A DNA stretch of 64,000 nt, from NCBI GenBank assembly GCA_947095535.1, contig OX352773.1, positions 74,294,591 through 74,358,590 on the forward strand. The letters are read 5' to 3'. The stretch comes from Poecilobothrus nobilitatus. Its lineage: Eukaryota; Arthropoda; Insecta; Diptera; Dolichopodidae. Of the stretch, positions 48,246 through 60,309 are shown piece after piece. Position numbers and translations under genes: made by a program. The notes under the pieces were generated by a model. The model did no database searches. It saw nothing but the letters and a program-made list of their open reading frames with translations, and had not been told where the DNA came from. How positions within the stretch are numbered: position 1 is the first letter of the stretch; each line of letters starts with the position of its first letter.

Positions 48246-51200
48246 GTAAAAATCCACCTTTTAATCAGTAATCTTCAACCGGATTAAAGAATTCGCATTT
48301 CCCGACAATGAAAATAAATTTTCCATGAACATGAAAATAAATTTATAGCCTTAAAGTCATTGTTTGTCTTGTTTGACACATAGATCAATTTTATTTTTAT
48401 TAATTATTTTTTAATCAGCAAAATCTAAAACTCTATTTATTAAATCGACCAAATTATCCTGATTTTAAATGTATAATTCTATTTCTTTATTCTTTAATTA
48501 TTTACTTCTGTAGAAGGATCAATTATATTTTACATAGTTGGATAGTAATAATTTATTAAGCCGTGGTTGTTTAATTTTCATATTTAAGAGCCTTATTTCA
48601 TCTAATTAATGTACTTTATTTTGAAAGTTCTGCTTTCAATTGATATTTTATGAGTTTTTTATGAGTTTTAAATTTATTGATTTCTTGTAGAATTTTTTTT
48701 ATTAGTTAATACAATTGAATTATTTTCAGTCCCTTCTTATATTAAATTCAGTACCTTTTATTATTTACGTATTTGTCGTCATGGATATATAAATATATAA
48801 ACAATTATTAACTTTTCCAAATAAAACATAAAATTTTAAACATTTGATAGAACTTTAAAAATATATTAAAGAGATGAAAAGACTGAATATAAATTAATAA
48901 AATTAATTTCAAAAGAAAAGTTTTTAAATGTGAACACAAATATAAACGTAAATCATTCATATAACGAAAATTAAAATTGGGTTGTCATTTTAAATGAACT
49001 TTTCAAGCAATTAATATTCTTTTTTCAATCTATATTTATTATTGTTATATTAAAATGTTTTAATAATTATTATAAATGTCAATTGTTAGATGTTTAAGTA
49101 ATGTATTATGTACTTTTTATTTAAATCTAAAAAAAAATAACTAAAATCGAGTCATAATTCAGAAAAAAAGGACCTACCTAATATTTAAAAATAAAACTTA
49201 CATAATATACCCATATTATTGTTGGGAATATGACGGTTAGCTTAAAGATATAAATTGCAAATGACACTTTTCATAAAATAAACAAAATTGGAGGTTTCAT
49301 CAATAGATTTTTAAATAAAAAGGAGACATTTGTGAAACATAAATTAAATTTAATATGTAGCATGTTTAGCAAAACTATATTTTAACCTTTACGAATAAAA
49401 TGTATTTTTATTGTGCGCGCGCACCTTTAGAAGATACCTATATATAGCACCTATAGAACATACTTATATATAAGTATGTATATGTATTCACATTTTGTGT
49501 TAAATAGCTATAGCTAGTCAGATAGACAACTTTAAATTCTTTTTATTATAGGTAATTCTAAATTCTTAGTGATTTTCTTTAATAATATTCTGGACAAAGC
49601 CAAGTGAACGAAATCGTAAGTTTGGAAAAATACAGTTGACTGAATTCAAATGACCGAAGTAATATATTAGTAGAGTACAATTATTATATTATTTTGCCAA
49701 CTCTATTATTTTAAAATAAAATTTTGTGAAAATTGACAGTTTGATATAAATGGGAGAAATTTTAGATAAACGAGAAATTTGTAAAACAGAATTTGATAAC
49801 TGCCCTACACATCCCCCTTTATTGTTTGAAACCATTAATAATTTTTTTTTTTGTTTAAGATATTTTATTTTTTTAAATAAAAAAATTAATTTTTATATTA
49901 ATAATTAAGAACTTTCAATCGATTTTTAATAAATAGATATTATTAAATTGTTGAAATGAATTGCAATTCACAACATTTTGAAGTTAAAATCAGGACTAAT
50001 AAACAAATTGAACTTAACGATCAGTTTAAAACGAACCGGGAACTAAAATATAGAAATTCATACAAATTTGACTGCAAATCAAAATAATTTTAATACAAAA
50101 AACAAATAAAAGGAAACAAAACAATGGTACCCAATACCCAAATCATACTGGTGTATATGATTGAAATATATATTATTATTGTTGTAACGATTATCATTAA
50201 ACTATAACTTCACCAATACCCATAATTTTTATTTAAATAATTATCTATGCATACAATACCGTATATATCGAAAACATTCTACCAAAAGATAATATTAAAA
50301 ATAAAACAAAATAAAGATTAAAATTCAAAATAAAAGATTGGTATTTAAAATAATGAAAATTATTTTTAAAATAGGGACATTTTGAACTAAAACAAAACAA
50401 AAACATAGTTAAGTATCGATCGATTTATACGCAGTAGATAGATTTCCCCGAAAAATAAATATTAAAAATTTGTATACCTAAATCAAAATGCAATGCAAGG
50501 TTTTAATAAATATTTAATAATTTAAAAAAAAAAAAAAAAACCGTACTCAAATTAATCCCTACATTATTTGGGTATTATATAAGTACAATTTAAATTGAGA
50601 GATGAGTGTATTTTAACAACCTTCAAATATATTAATTATAAAATTTTTCAGTTAGTATTAAATACATATACATACATATATAATTAAAAATTGCTCAAAA
50701 TACAATATTAAAAATAATAATTACTAAAAGAATTTTAAGATACAATGTAACCATGTGTGATAACATTAAAATTAAATAACAATAAAATATTAAACTATCA
50801 ATATAAAATAATTTTTAAATTTAAAAATTTTTGCAAAATTAAACAAGCACTACTAAATAAAAACATATATAGATATATATATATTATACATATATACAAA
50901 TTACCATTTCATTTAAAATTTTTTTTATTTATATATTATTTTTATGTATTTTACATCAGGTTAATTGTTCTAAATTATTAATGTGGGATTTTATATAATT
51001 ATGATTTAGTCGAACAAATAAAAGTCCTTTTTTTTTAAAATCTTCTGTTCTACAGTAAAAAAATTCCATTAACTCAAATTGTTGAAAAAAAAAATTTACG
51101 AAAAATACGATATTTTGAAAGCAATTAATCGCAGATTTTACATTAAATAAATATAAGGATTTTTAAAAGGATTGTTGTGAAGCGCATCCCTCAGTTGCTA

Positions 51201-53189
51201 TTTACCTTTTGTAATACCTCCGCCAAAACTATGTATGGACATAATTTTCTTTTTGAATACCTCGACACTTCTAAAGCAAATGATAAAAGTCGTTAAAGAA
51301 TCCCCATATTTCAATCCAGTATATAATTTTAAGTATAACTTATTTTCTTAATATAAATTTTAACGAAGACAATTAATATAGAATTGGGAAAAATTTGGAA
51401 ATTCACACTCTCCAGTGTAATAAACATTTAACTTATCCAGAATGCATCCACATCTACAAAATAGTTTTTTTGTTAGGATATAGCTATAAAACATAAAAAG
51501 ATCCAATAGCTAAAAACAATAGCCATTCAATTTTAAAATACATATTTTTAGGCGCTATGAATTAAGTTAGAAAAAAAATGAATTAAATTAATTATAGAAA
51601 ACCAGAAAATTAAATAATTCAAAAAATTAAAAATAAATAATAATATAAACTTTACCCAGTTTTTAATAATGAATTTTTATTTAAATTAAGTCAAATTCAT
51701 TCAGTACAATTATTTATTTATAAATACTTGAATAGAATCTTGAACAATTTTTCTATAATACAGACAAAGATAATTATGATTTACGTTATATGCAAGTACT
51801 TTAGCTTGTAGGAACATCTGAGATAAGTGACATATTTAATTAGGATTAAATTTTACAAAATCATTCAAAATTTATGTTAAAATTTCAATTAGGAAGGGTA
51901 TATACTTCATCACTTAATTTTATTAGTTCATACTTAACTTGATCCGAAAAATAAAATAAGTGACTTAAGTCATTCTAAATAGATTCATAACGGTATTACT
52001 TGTTTTATTTTTATTTATAACATAAATTATATTATTTATTTGAATTATTTTTTTTAATATTATTTTATTTAAGTTATCTGAAATATTTTTATGCACACTT
52101 TAATCTTAGCCATGTGGCCGAAAATATACACACAACACAATATACAGAATTTACTCTTAAAACTTATATGTTTCAATAGGTTAGTAGCTAAATTATTAAA
52201 AAAACATCATCGGCCATCGTTGAGTTACTCAATATTGTCAAATATATCTAAAAACAAATGAAAAACATGTAGCTATTTTAACTGACTATATAATGACAAC
52301 GATGAACAATAAAGCTGTAACTTTTAAGTTAATTTTCAATTAAAAAAATACAACCATTTTGTATCGAAAAATACGCTTTCAAAATTCATCTTGAAACTCT
52401 CGAAGTATTATTATTAATTCTATTAATAGTAATTAATAAAAAACAAGATTTTTATACAAATTTAAATTGTGGTCTAATTTTTTTCCCATCACTGTACGAT
52501 TTCTTTTTATTATTTTTAAAAATCAACAAAATATGAAGAAATAATAAACAATATTTTAAACGATAATTATAACTAAATTGATTATATCTATAATTAAATA
52601 TTATAAAAATATAAAATATTAAATTTTATGATTTTGTATAAAAAAAAAAAATATTTAAATAAATGTACATATACATACATTTTATATATATATATATATA
52701 TATACTCGTATATATATATAAATAATTACAGCTCAATAAATAATTTAAATTTAAAATTAAATATAATATTTGTAAATATTCTTTATAAAATTTAAAGGTA
52801 TCAAAATAATTTTAAATATTTAAACAAAATAATAGAAATAAACAATAAAAAAGTAATTAAAACTATTAATAATAACAATAAAATAATAATAAAATAATAT
52901 TTAGTTGTAAATTAATAAAAGAAAATGTAAGGTAAAAATTTAAGAATTTAAGAAAAAAAAAATCAAAAAGAAATTAATAAAATATTTATTGATTTAAAAA
53001 GAAAAAAACCAAAAATAACACAAAAAAAAAACCAAAAATGTAATTTTTCAATTTAAAAATAAGACAAAAAAAATTAAAAAACACTTGTATTTTTTAAATA
53101 AATTTATTTTAGATTTTAAATTAAAGTTAAATAAAATTTTAATATGAATAAAATAAGTTTTTTTAGTTTTTTTTTTTTGGCAATTTCAT
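48246..53189. other. long AT-rich stretch, no gene recognised
   Basis: Nearly 5 kb without a supported gene. It holds a 12-bp GTGCGCGCGCAC palindrome (49413-49424), an AT-dinucleotide tract at about 52683-52722, and A-rich text from 52850 to 53120. ORFs here are compositional. Confidence 0.4.
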
Positions 53190-53750
53190 TAACAAATACT
53201 TAGAAAAATTTTTAGGAATTAGTAAAGCCTTGTAGACTCAATTTTTGGACCTCTTATCTCTTCAAAATATAAATAAATCTCATAACGTATCTAAATCTAA
53301 AGGGTATATCATTCAGCTATATGCTGATGACGCCGTATATTATAACACCAAGCAGGTAATTAAGAAAATCTAAGGAAAGATATTGAATATGATTTGATGA
53401 GGAATGATATGATGAGGAATGTTTGAACAAGCATCGATTATTATTAAATGGTAAAAAAAAACATCGATTTTTATTAAATGTTAAAAAGAACATCGATTAT
53501 TATTAAATTTAAAAAAAAAACCAAAATTTTAATATTCAATAATAAAAGATTTTCTAATATAAATTTTGAATTTAATCATGAAAATCTTGATGTTATAAAA
53601 CACTTCAATTATTTAGGTTTGATGTTGCATTCGAAAATGAAATGTTGTGAGCATGTAGACCATGAAATAAAAAAAAAAATAACTTTGTATATCTTTATTT
53701 TAAAAATAATGCGTAAATATTTTGAGACTAATACATTTAACATTATATAA
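53190..53750 (+). pseudogene. non-LTR retrotransposon reverse transcriptase relic
   Basis: Blocks in three frames follow the order of a LINE reverse transcriptase. DSIFGPLIS (about 53235-53261) is a decayed QGSxLGPLLF block. GYIIQLYADDAVYYNTK (53302-53352) carries the catalytic YADD. HFNYLGLMLHSKMKCCEHVD (about 53600-53660) is the FKYLGxxLD...H thumb region, followed by EIKKKI. Stops and at least two frameshifts separate them. The thumb sequence resembles jockey/CR1-like elements, distinct from the relic at 10920-11395. It is truncated at its 3' side by the MITE at 53760. Confidence 0.65.
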
Positions 53751-53759
53751 TGTCTATTA

Positions 53760-54319
53760 TAGTGGAATTTCCCTAACTCGTACCTTCCTAAACTCGAACT
53801 TCTCCTGAACTCGAACTATTTTGATGCATTTAAAATTTTGTTTCAATCGTTTATATAAATCAGTTTCTCTTACTTGGAAATTTCTTTAACTTGAAGTTTT
53901 CCCGTACTCGAACTATTTAATGCCATTTTGAGTAAAAAGGTTTCCTTAACTTTTTCTTGAATTAAATTGAAAACGAAATATAACTTTTGTTATTCTTTTT
54001 GTTTTATTTTTATCATTCTCTCATTTCTGTTTTAGTTTTCATCATTATTTGTTAACATGATGTGCATGTAGGTACATACTTGTACATGTTTACATATTTG
54101 ACAGTTATAAATATTCAGTTCAGGCAAATAACATATTGTGTTCGTTGTAAATTTGAAAATTAAAATGACCGGTAGAAAATTAAAATATTTATCATTAAAA
54201 AATAAAATTAATTTAATTATGCTTTGTGCAATTTTTTTTAAGTCTCTATTAATCGAATTATTTTTAACTCGAACCAAATTCCGAAAATTTAGAAAGTTCG
54301 AATTATAGAAATTTTACTG
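53760..54319. mobile_element. pogo/Tigger-like MITE, 560 bp
   Basis: The left end TAGTGGAATTTCCCTAACTC and the reversed right end CAGTAAAATTTCTATAATTC are inverted repeats matching a CAGTRRAATTTC start, with TA duplications at 53758-53759 and 54320-54321. Repeated AACTCGAACT words continue inward on both sides, as in pogo/Tigger elements, whose ends start CAGTA and target TA. No transposase is seen; the minus ORF 54032-54277 inside shows no DDE motifs. Confidence 0.65.
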
Positions 54320-54321
54320 TA

Positions 54322-56349
54322 TATCTTATTAAAAATTATTTATACATTTTAGATAAATTAAATACATTTCATAAAAAAAAAATCGATTAAAATAATACAT
54401 TATTTTTCATTCAAATAGATAATCCTATAACTTTGTTATACAACTCTATAAGTATATTACCTTTTCTTATTTTTGTAAAATTGAACTTTATATGACTTGC
54501 CTTTAAAATTATTATAACTTCATTAAACATAATTTTGTATTAAGTAGAATGTTAAATATACATGGGAGAAATATAAGAAATAAAACAATTTTTTTTTTTT
54601 GATTTAAATCTAGGTGTCTTTAAAAGAGAAATAAGGTAATATGTTTTAAATATAGAAGAGTATCTAGTTATATATTTAGTATATAATATACAATAATATA
54701 TGAGTATATAATATACAATAATATATGAGTAAATACTTTTTAATTTAATTTAATATATACGTTTTTGATATAAGTTTAATCTAAGACTTATTTGTAATTT
54801 ATAAATCTATAAAATCTAATCTAATAAAGGAAAAACAAAAAAAAAATAGAAATGGTTTTGGCAAAATCGAGTAAGTACAAACACATAATATTCTGTATTA
54901 AATATATAATAATTTTATATAATCAGTTGACAATATTCAAATTTTCCATCACTTTAAGTCAAATTTAACATTCAATTTATGAACATTAAAGCAAGAAAAC
55001 GAAATTTTTCAAATATTGAAAAATAAAATTTAATGCTTCTGAAGAATTTTGGAATACAGTCAATGAAAATTAGAATAGAAAAATTTAAATTTACATATTT
55101 ACATAAATACAGATTTTTACACATTCATGATTTTATACTGTATTTTACAGTTTTGAAAGATAGAACATTCACTGTTTCACATTGTTCTTTAGAAATTTCA
55201 AAATTACTTCAAATATTCAACTAAAATATTACGAAATTTCACATTCATTGTTTTTTCATATACCTACCCAATATATATTTTAGTTTTTAATTTAAAAAAC
55301 TGACCATAAGAAAATAAAGCTATAATTGACTTAAAGCTAAAACTGCTTTAAATTTTTTTGTACACTAAAGTGTTAAAAGTGTTAATTTATTACCTCACTG
55401 TTTACAAAATTTCAAAAAAAAATATACAGAAAAAAGGGAATTTATTCATAAAATAAAATATTGCACTGTAGGATATTGGAGTACCATCTACGTCTGAAAG
55501 GCAAACTTTTCAAGCTCAATATATTTATTATAGCAATTATTCTGAAAGAAATTAGTTTAAAAAAAAAATTAGAATTTGAAAGAATTCTAAATTCTAAATG
55601 ACAAAATAGATTAACAGTCTAAATTTTAATCTAATAGAAAAAGTACAATTGCAAATGAAAATTAGAAAACCAAATGAGTTTCAGCAGATTTTTTTACAGG
55701 AACTTTTTATTCTCTAAAAAGCAACATTTTATAATTAATTATAGAACTTTAAAATAATAACATATAAGGAGTTTCCGAACAACAAAAATAATTATAATTT
55801 ATAATGCATTGTAATCATTCAAAACAGATTACATGTAAGAACTTTAATTGATTTTAAATTACTTTTATTAAATTCTAAACATATTGTAATATTATTAAAT
55901 AGATCGTATTTGCATGACAATTATAGTCATCTAATAAAAAATTTAACTAATTCAAAAACTCGCATATACATTTATATACACCTGTAAAAAAACAAAAAAA
56001 CACGTATAACCCTGATTTTATATCTAATCTATAATCCTTCCCAATTATTTTTTTAGATACATATTTCAATAACAAAACAATAGGATTTGCCACCTCAGAC
56101 CCCTACTAACCAAATTATTGAAACCTTTCATAACTAACCAAATTATTGAAACAAATTATTCAAACCTTTCATAACTTGGGTTATTAAATCTCTCCTAATT
56201 TACAATCTCGCATATATATAAATTCTGGAAAAAGTGTATAACCCTGATTTTCTATCCAATTATAAAATCTCTCTTAAATTTTTAAATGCATCACAAAGAA
56301 GTAAAATGAAATCCAATTAATTAAAATACATGATCCAATTAATTAAAAT
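54322..56349. other. AT-rich stretch with a 25-bp tandem
   Basis: No gene is recognised. A 25-bp unit starting GTATATAATATACAATAATA occurs twice in tandem at 54679-54728. The ORF at 55033-55224 is unidentified. Confidence 0.4.
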
Positions 56350-56590
56350 ACGTGATCTGACTCATGGCGCAGTGGTTAAGTCGTCAACCTTTCAATCGAA
56401 GGGTCTTGGGTTCAAACCCCGGTCAAGTCATAAATAAAAAATATGTAGTACTTTTATATTGTAATAATGTATATCGTATAATTAATATTAGTAATAATAA
56501 CAATAATAATATTAATAATAATAATAGTACAATAATAGTATAACAATAATTATAATAATAATAATAGTAATAATAATAATAGCTACTACA
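56350..56590 (+). mobile_element. tRNA-derived SINE, family B, with AAT-rich tail
   Basis: CATGGCGCAGTGGTTAAGTC (A box) and TTGGGTTCAAACCCCGG (B box with a T-arm-like stem) form a tRNA-like head of about 75 nt at 56357-56432. The outer bases GACT and AGTC can pair as a partial acceptor stem. The rest of the acceptor stem is mismatched, so it is not a working tRNA. An AT-rich body and a long AAT-rich tract (about 56475-56580) follow. Confidence 0.6.
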
Positions 56591-57085
56591 GTGGGGCTAT
56601 CTTTGATTATATCATGCAAGTAAGGTGTTATATACTGCTGCACGTTGTAATCCACTGATGGCGCTGACTCTGTAGTAAAATAATAATAATATGAATAAGA
56701 ATATTAATACTAATAATAACAGCCGCTACAGTGACAGTGGGGGTTGCCTTCAACAATTACCTCATGTAGTAATATATATACTACTACTACATGTGGTAAC
56801 TGTTGTGACGGCTTTAGTCACTGTTAGCAAAATAATAATAATAATAGGCGGATTCATTGTTTCCTTACAGTCCCACTCCCAATTCAATGTTTCCGTATCC
56901 ATTTTCCTATCCTTTCCTATCCCTACTCCCTAGTCATATACTGCGTTCGCAGGTAAGGGTTTCATCCCACTATATTGGCTAAAGGGGGAAGTGGGTTTAG
57001 TCAGTAAGAATCTGACACTACCAAGGGGTAATTCTTGGTGTCTTTGGAAAATTCCCACCTCCCTTAGGAAAACAAAAAAAAAGAA
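56580..57085 (+). mobile_element. family C retroelement, longest copy
   Basis: Two imperfect tandem units of about 120 bp (starting AGCTACTACAGTG near 56580 and AGCCGCTACAGTG near 56721) each end in an AAT-rich spacer. They are followed by CTTACAGTCCCACTCCCAAT, TATCCTTTCCTATCCCTACT, GTTTCATCCCACTATATTGG, GACACTACCAAGGGGTAATT, GGTGTCTTTGGAAAATTCCC and ACCTCCCTTAGGAAAAC with an A-rich end. The last six blocks recur at 39635-39905 (minus), 24120-24400 and 8835-9245 (minus). The ORF at 56691-56933 crosses these repeats and is not taken as a gene. Confidence 0.6.
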
Positions 57086-58239
57086 ATCAAATTAATTCCA
57101 GGTAACTTGCAAATGATACTCCAAACAAATGAAATACAGGTTTTGACACACTCCTGGAAAAATTCTATTAATTGTTTTTTTTTTTTGATTCTAATTACTT
57201 ATCAAAACAATAATTCCTCTCTAAGGTAATTAATTAGATAATTTTATCTCACTATTTTCAATACACAAACTAATAAAATATTTATAAAAAAAAGAAATTT
57301 TTCATAAAAAATCGTACCTTTAAAATAAATTCAATTTTAACAATTTGCTGATAACAAATTTCTAGATTTAAAGCATTTTACTATAGACATCATATAAATG
57401 ATTGCTTTTTTATTTCAATTCATAAATATAATATTTTTTTCTAAATCAATTAAATCTAAATATATAAAATTTTAATATTTTCATCCCAAACAACTTATAT
57501 TCACATCGAATATTATGTAAATATAACACATCGAATATTCCTACAAAATAAAAAAATCAAAATATAGGGACAAGTTATCTATGACATCAGTATATCATTT
57601 GGCATCATCATAAAATTAAACTATAAATATTTAACATATATAACATATATTATATGAGAAGTCAAATATCCAAATATCCATGACCATATTAAAATTCATA
57701 AAAAATCATTTTTACTATACGCCTTTATACTGTATATTAAGGATATATATAGTATATGCTTAAGGATATAATATGTGGCTACATTTATATAAATTATAGA
57801 TAAACTCAAAGGTTCCCACATATATTTCTTTCATTTAATATTTTTTACGATTTATAAATTTTTTAATAATGATCACAAAAAAAAAAAAAATGACATATTA
57901 AAATTTAAATTTGAGGGCCAAAATGAGAAAAAAAAAACAAATTATAAAATATAATTATTGATGGCGCCATATGATTGAAGGATTAATTTTTTTTTTCACT
58001 CAATTTTATTATGCATAAAAAAGAACTTGCTGGAAACATATAGAATTTACAGAAATTATTTAATCGTTACTGTCAACTAAAAGATATTCAGATAGAAAAA
58101 AATAAGGTAAGTATAACTTTAGATGGCAATTTGAACTAGAAATGATGTGATAAAAAGTGGTAAAAAGTATAAGTTAGTAAAATTTGAAAATACTTAAGTG
58201 GTAAGAATAAAAAAAAATACTTAATATTGACACTAAATA
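57086..58239. other. AT-rich stretch, no gene recognised
   Basis: Nothing is supported beyond homopolymer runs. Confidence 0.4.
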
Positions 58240-58350
58240 AAGATTACGATTTTTAAAATATTTCATTAGACCAGTTCATTTATATGACGTAGAAGTCTGT
58301 ATTCTCAAAGTTACTACAATCTACAATTTGATATTTTGATCAGCAGACCT
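58240..58350 (+). pseudogene. possible LINE reverse transcriptase fragment
   Basis: One frame reads RLRFLKYFIRPVHLYDVEVC then ILKVTTIYNLIF before a stop. The pattern resembles the LYKTLIRPVLLYGxExW block near the C terminus of LINE reverse transcriptases. It is very short and diverged, and no other blocks are found nearby. Confidence 0.25.
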
Positions 58351-58662
58351 CTTTTAAAAATGCCTTGGACAAAATTGCGCTTGAAACGTTTAAGGAATAT
58401 CATTGATTAGACCAGTTTAAAAAGAATTGGGGTTTGTTTTACTTCATACCAAACTTCATGACAAAACCATAATTAATATGCTAGTACCATCATAACCACT
58501 AGATAACTAAAGAAAGAGAAGAAGCGCTATTCATTTTGCTTTATATATAACTATTTTAATTTTTAGATAAATTGTCAGTGTTGTTAATTTCCAAATACTT
58601 ATTTTTCAGAAAATAGTCAAGGATAGCTTTAAATCAAGATATTCTGCTGTAACAATATAATT

Positions 58663-58855
58663 TTTTTTTTTTTTATTGGATTTCTTTGCAACATAAACGT
58701 GGACAGGAAATTACACAGTCTTTTCTGTTCAGGCGTGGCTGTAAATATCATAAGGGGGAATAACTCTTACGACAAGTGTGGGATTCGAATCCACACTTCC
58801 ACGGTGTTTACAGCGAACTTTATACGCTCTTACCCACTAAGACACCGAGGCCCTT
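58663..58855 (-). mobile_element. tRNA-derived SINE, family G, full head
   Basis: On the minus strand, GGTGTCTTAGTGGGTAAGAG (A box) and GTGTGGATTCGAATCCCACA (B box in a perfect T-arm-like inverted repeat) are followed by GTAAGAGTTATTCCCCCTTA, CAGCCACGCCTGAACAGAAA and TAATTTCCTGTCCACGTTTA, then an A run at 58663-58676. The polymorphic order head-body-poly(A) is that of a SINE. Confidence 0.7.
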
Positions 58856-60019
58856 GAAAACAAAATCAATATCTATTGGACAATGAAAACTGGAAGCTTC
58901 TTTAAAAGATTAATAGAATATATTAAAAATAAATGACGTATATATGTTTTATGGTAAAAAACGAAATTTCATTTTCATTATCCTTCTAAAATTTATTTTT
59001 CCATTAAACGAATTTGCTTGGAAAATTTAAGCAACATCTAAAATTGTTAATGAAATTCTTAAAGATATTTTAAATTTTATGAATTTCCTTATGCAAATAT
59101 AGATATCAAATGCCAATCAATATTATTTTTCAGGTTTTTCCTTACATAAATATAAAAACTACATACATAATAATTCTTAGAAATTTAAATTATATCCACA
59201 CGTCTTATAACATATTCCTAATAAATTTTTTAAATCTTTAAATAATCTTTTTATTACCCACACCTTGTTTGAACTTATTTTCACAAAAAAAAAAATAAAT
59301 AAATAAATCATTAAAAATTTTACTAGACATATTAAGTTTTTAATTAGATTATTATAATAATCCATTTACATAAAGTATTTTAATCCACTGTATTACTTAT
59401 ACTAAACCCTATAAATCCTATTATACATATATATAGGTAATATAACAAAATTCATTTTTAATAAACTTCCAAACAAATTGTATTTAAACTATTACACTTT
59501 AATTTATTAAAAAAAAAGTAATGATTTAAGTTAAAATAAAAACAAAAGAGAGAGAAAAAAAATGATTATTAAAATATGCACCCAATCTTTATTATAAAGT
59601 GACCAAAAAAAAATTCTATGATAGGATAAAAGTCATAAATGTTATTTATCATTGTCAAAATTAATTTTATTTTCTTAACCTTTTTTTGCACACATACATA
59701 TATACATATTTTATTCTTAATAGTCAATTTAAAAAGCAAAAAAAAAAAAAAAATTATTAAAATTTCAAAAGGATAATGAAAAGCTAATACTAAATTTTTT
59801 TTATATATATAATTTTGATCCTTTATTTTATAAAGATATTTAAATACAGTCTAGTTCAAAAGGAAAATGTTCCTTATTATGAAAAAAAAAATATTTTTTA
59901 TTCCTAATAAATTCCTCATAATTAAATATTCATAATAAACACGTTTATAATAAACTCGTCAAAAATTCGTCATAAAAATTTAAAATGATATTTGTTATGT
60001 GTCATATTTTATATTTCTT
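58856..60019. other. AT-rich stretch, no gene recognised
   Basis: Nothing is supported. The minus ORF at 59177-59365 is compositional. Confidence 0.4.
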
Positions 60020-60162
60020 TTTTTTTTTTGCATTTCTCTGCCACATAAATGTGCACAGGAAATTACCCAGCCTTACCTGTTCAGGCGCGGCTGTACATGT
60101 CGTAAGGAGAAATAACTCCTACGACGTGTGTGAGATTTGAACCCACACTTCCTCGGTGTTTA
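60020..60162 (-). mobile_element. tRNA-derived SINE, family G, 5'-truncated
   Basis: On the minus strand, GAAGTGTGGGTTCAAATCTC (B box), then GTAGGAGTTATTTCTCCTTA, CAGCCGCGCCTGAACAGGTA and GTAATTTCCTGTGCACATTT match 58663-58855 closely. The copy stops just before the A box, as expected for 5' truncation. A T run at 60018-60029 is the tail complement. Confidence 0.65.
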
Positions 60163-60309
60163 AAATATTGATATAATTTTAAAACAAAAATTTTGACTAA
60201 ATTTATAATGTATTGAATAAATAATTATTATATACAATTTCAACAGACAAAATCTAAAAGTCAAATATGTTGCTACACAATTAAGTATAGATTTTATTTA
60301 GCTGCAACA

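Noticed and set aside
53478..53750. 90-codon ORF as an independent gene
   Set aside because: It carries the thumb region of a LINE reverse transcriptase whose upstream catalytic part lies in other frames, so it is part of a pseudogene.
54032..54277. 81-codon minus-strand ORF as a MITE-encoded protein
   Set aside because: It lies inside the non-autonomous pogo-like element without DDE or DNA-binding motifs.
56357..56432. Possible functional tRNA gene
   Set aside because: A and B boxes are good, but the acceptor stem is mismatched after four pairs, the anticodon loop is not standard, and a SINE-like body follows.
56475..56580. CRISPR-like short repeat array
   Set aside because: It is an imperfect AAT microsatellite without regular spacers, in an animal genome.
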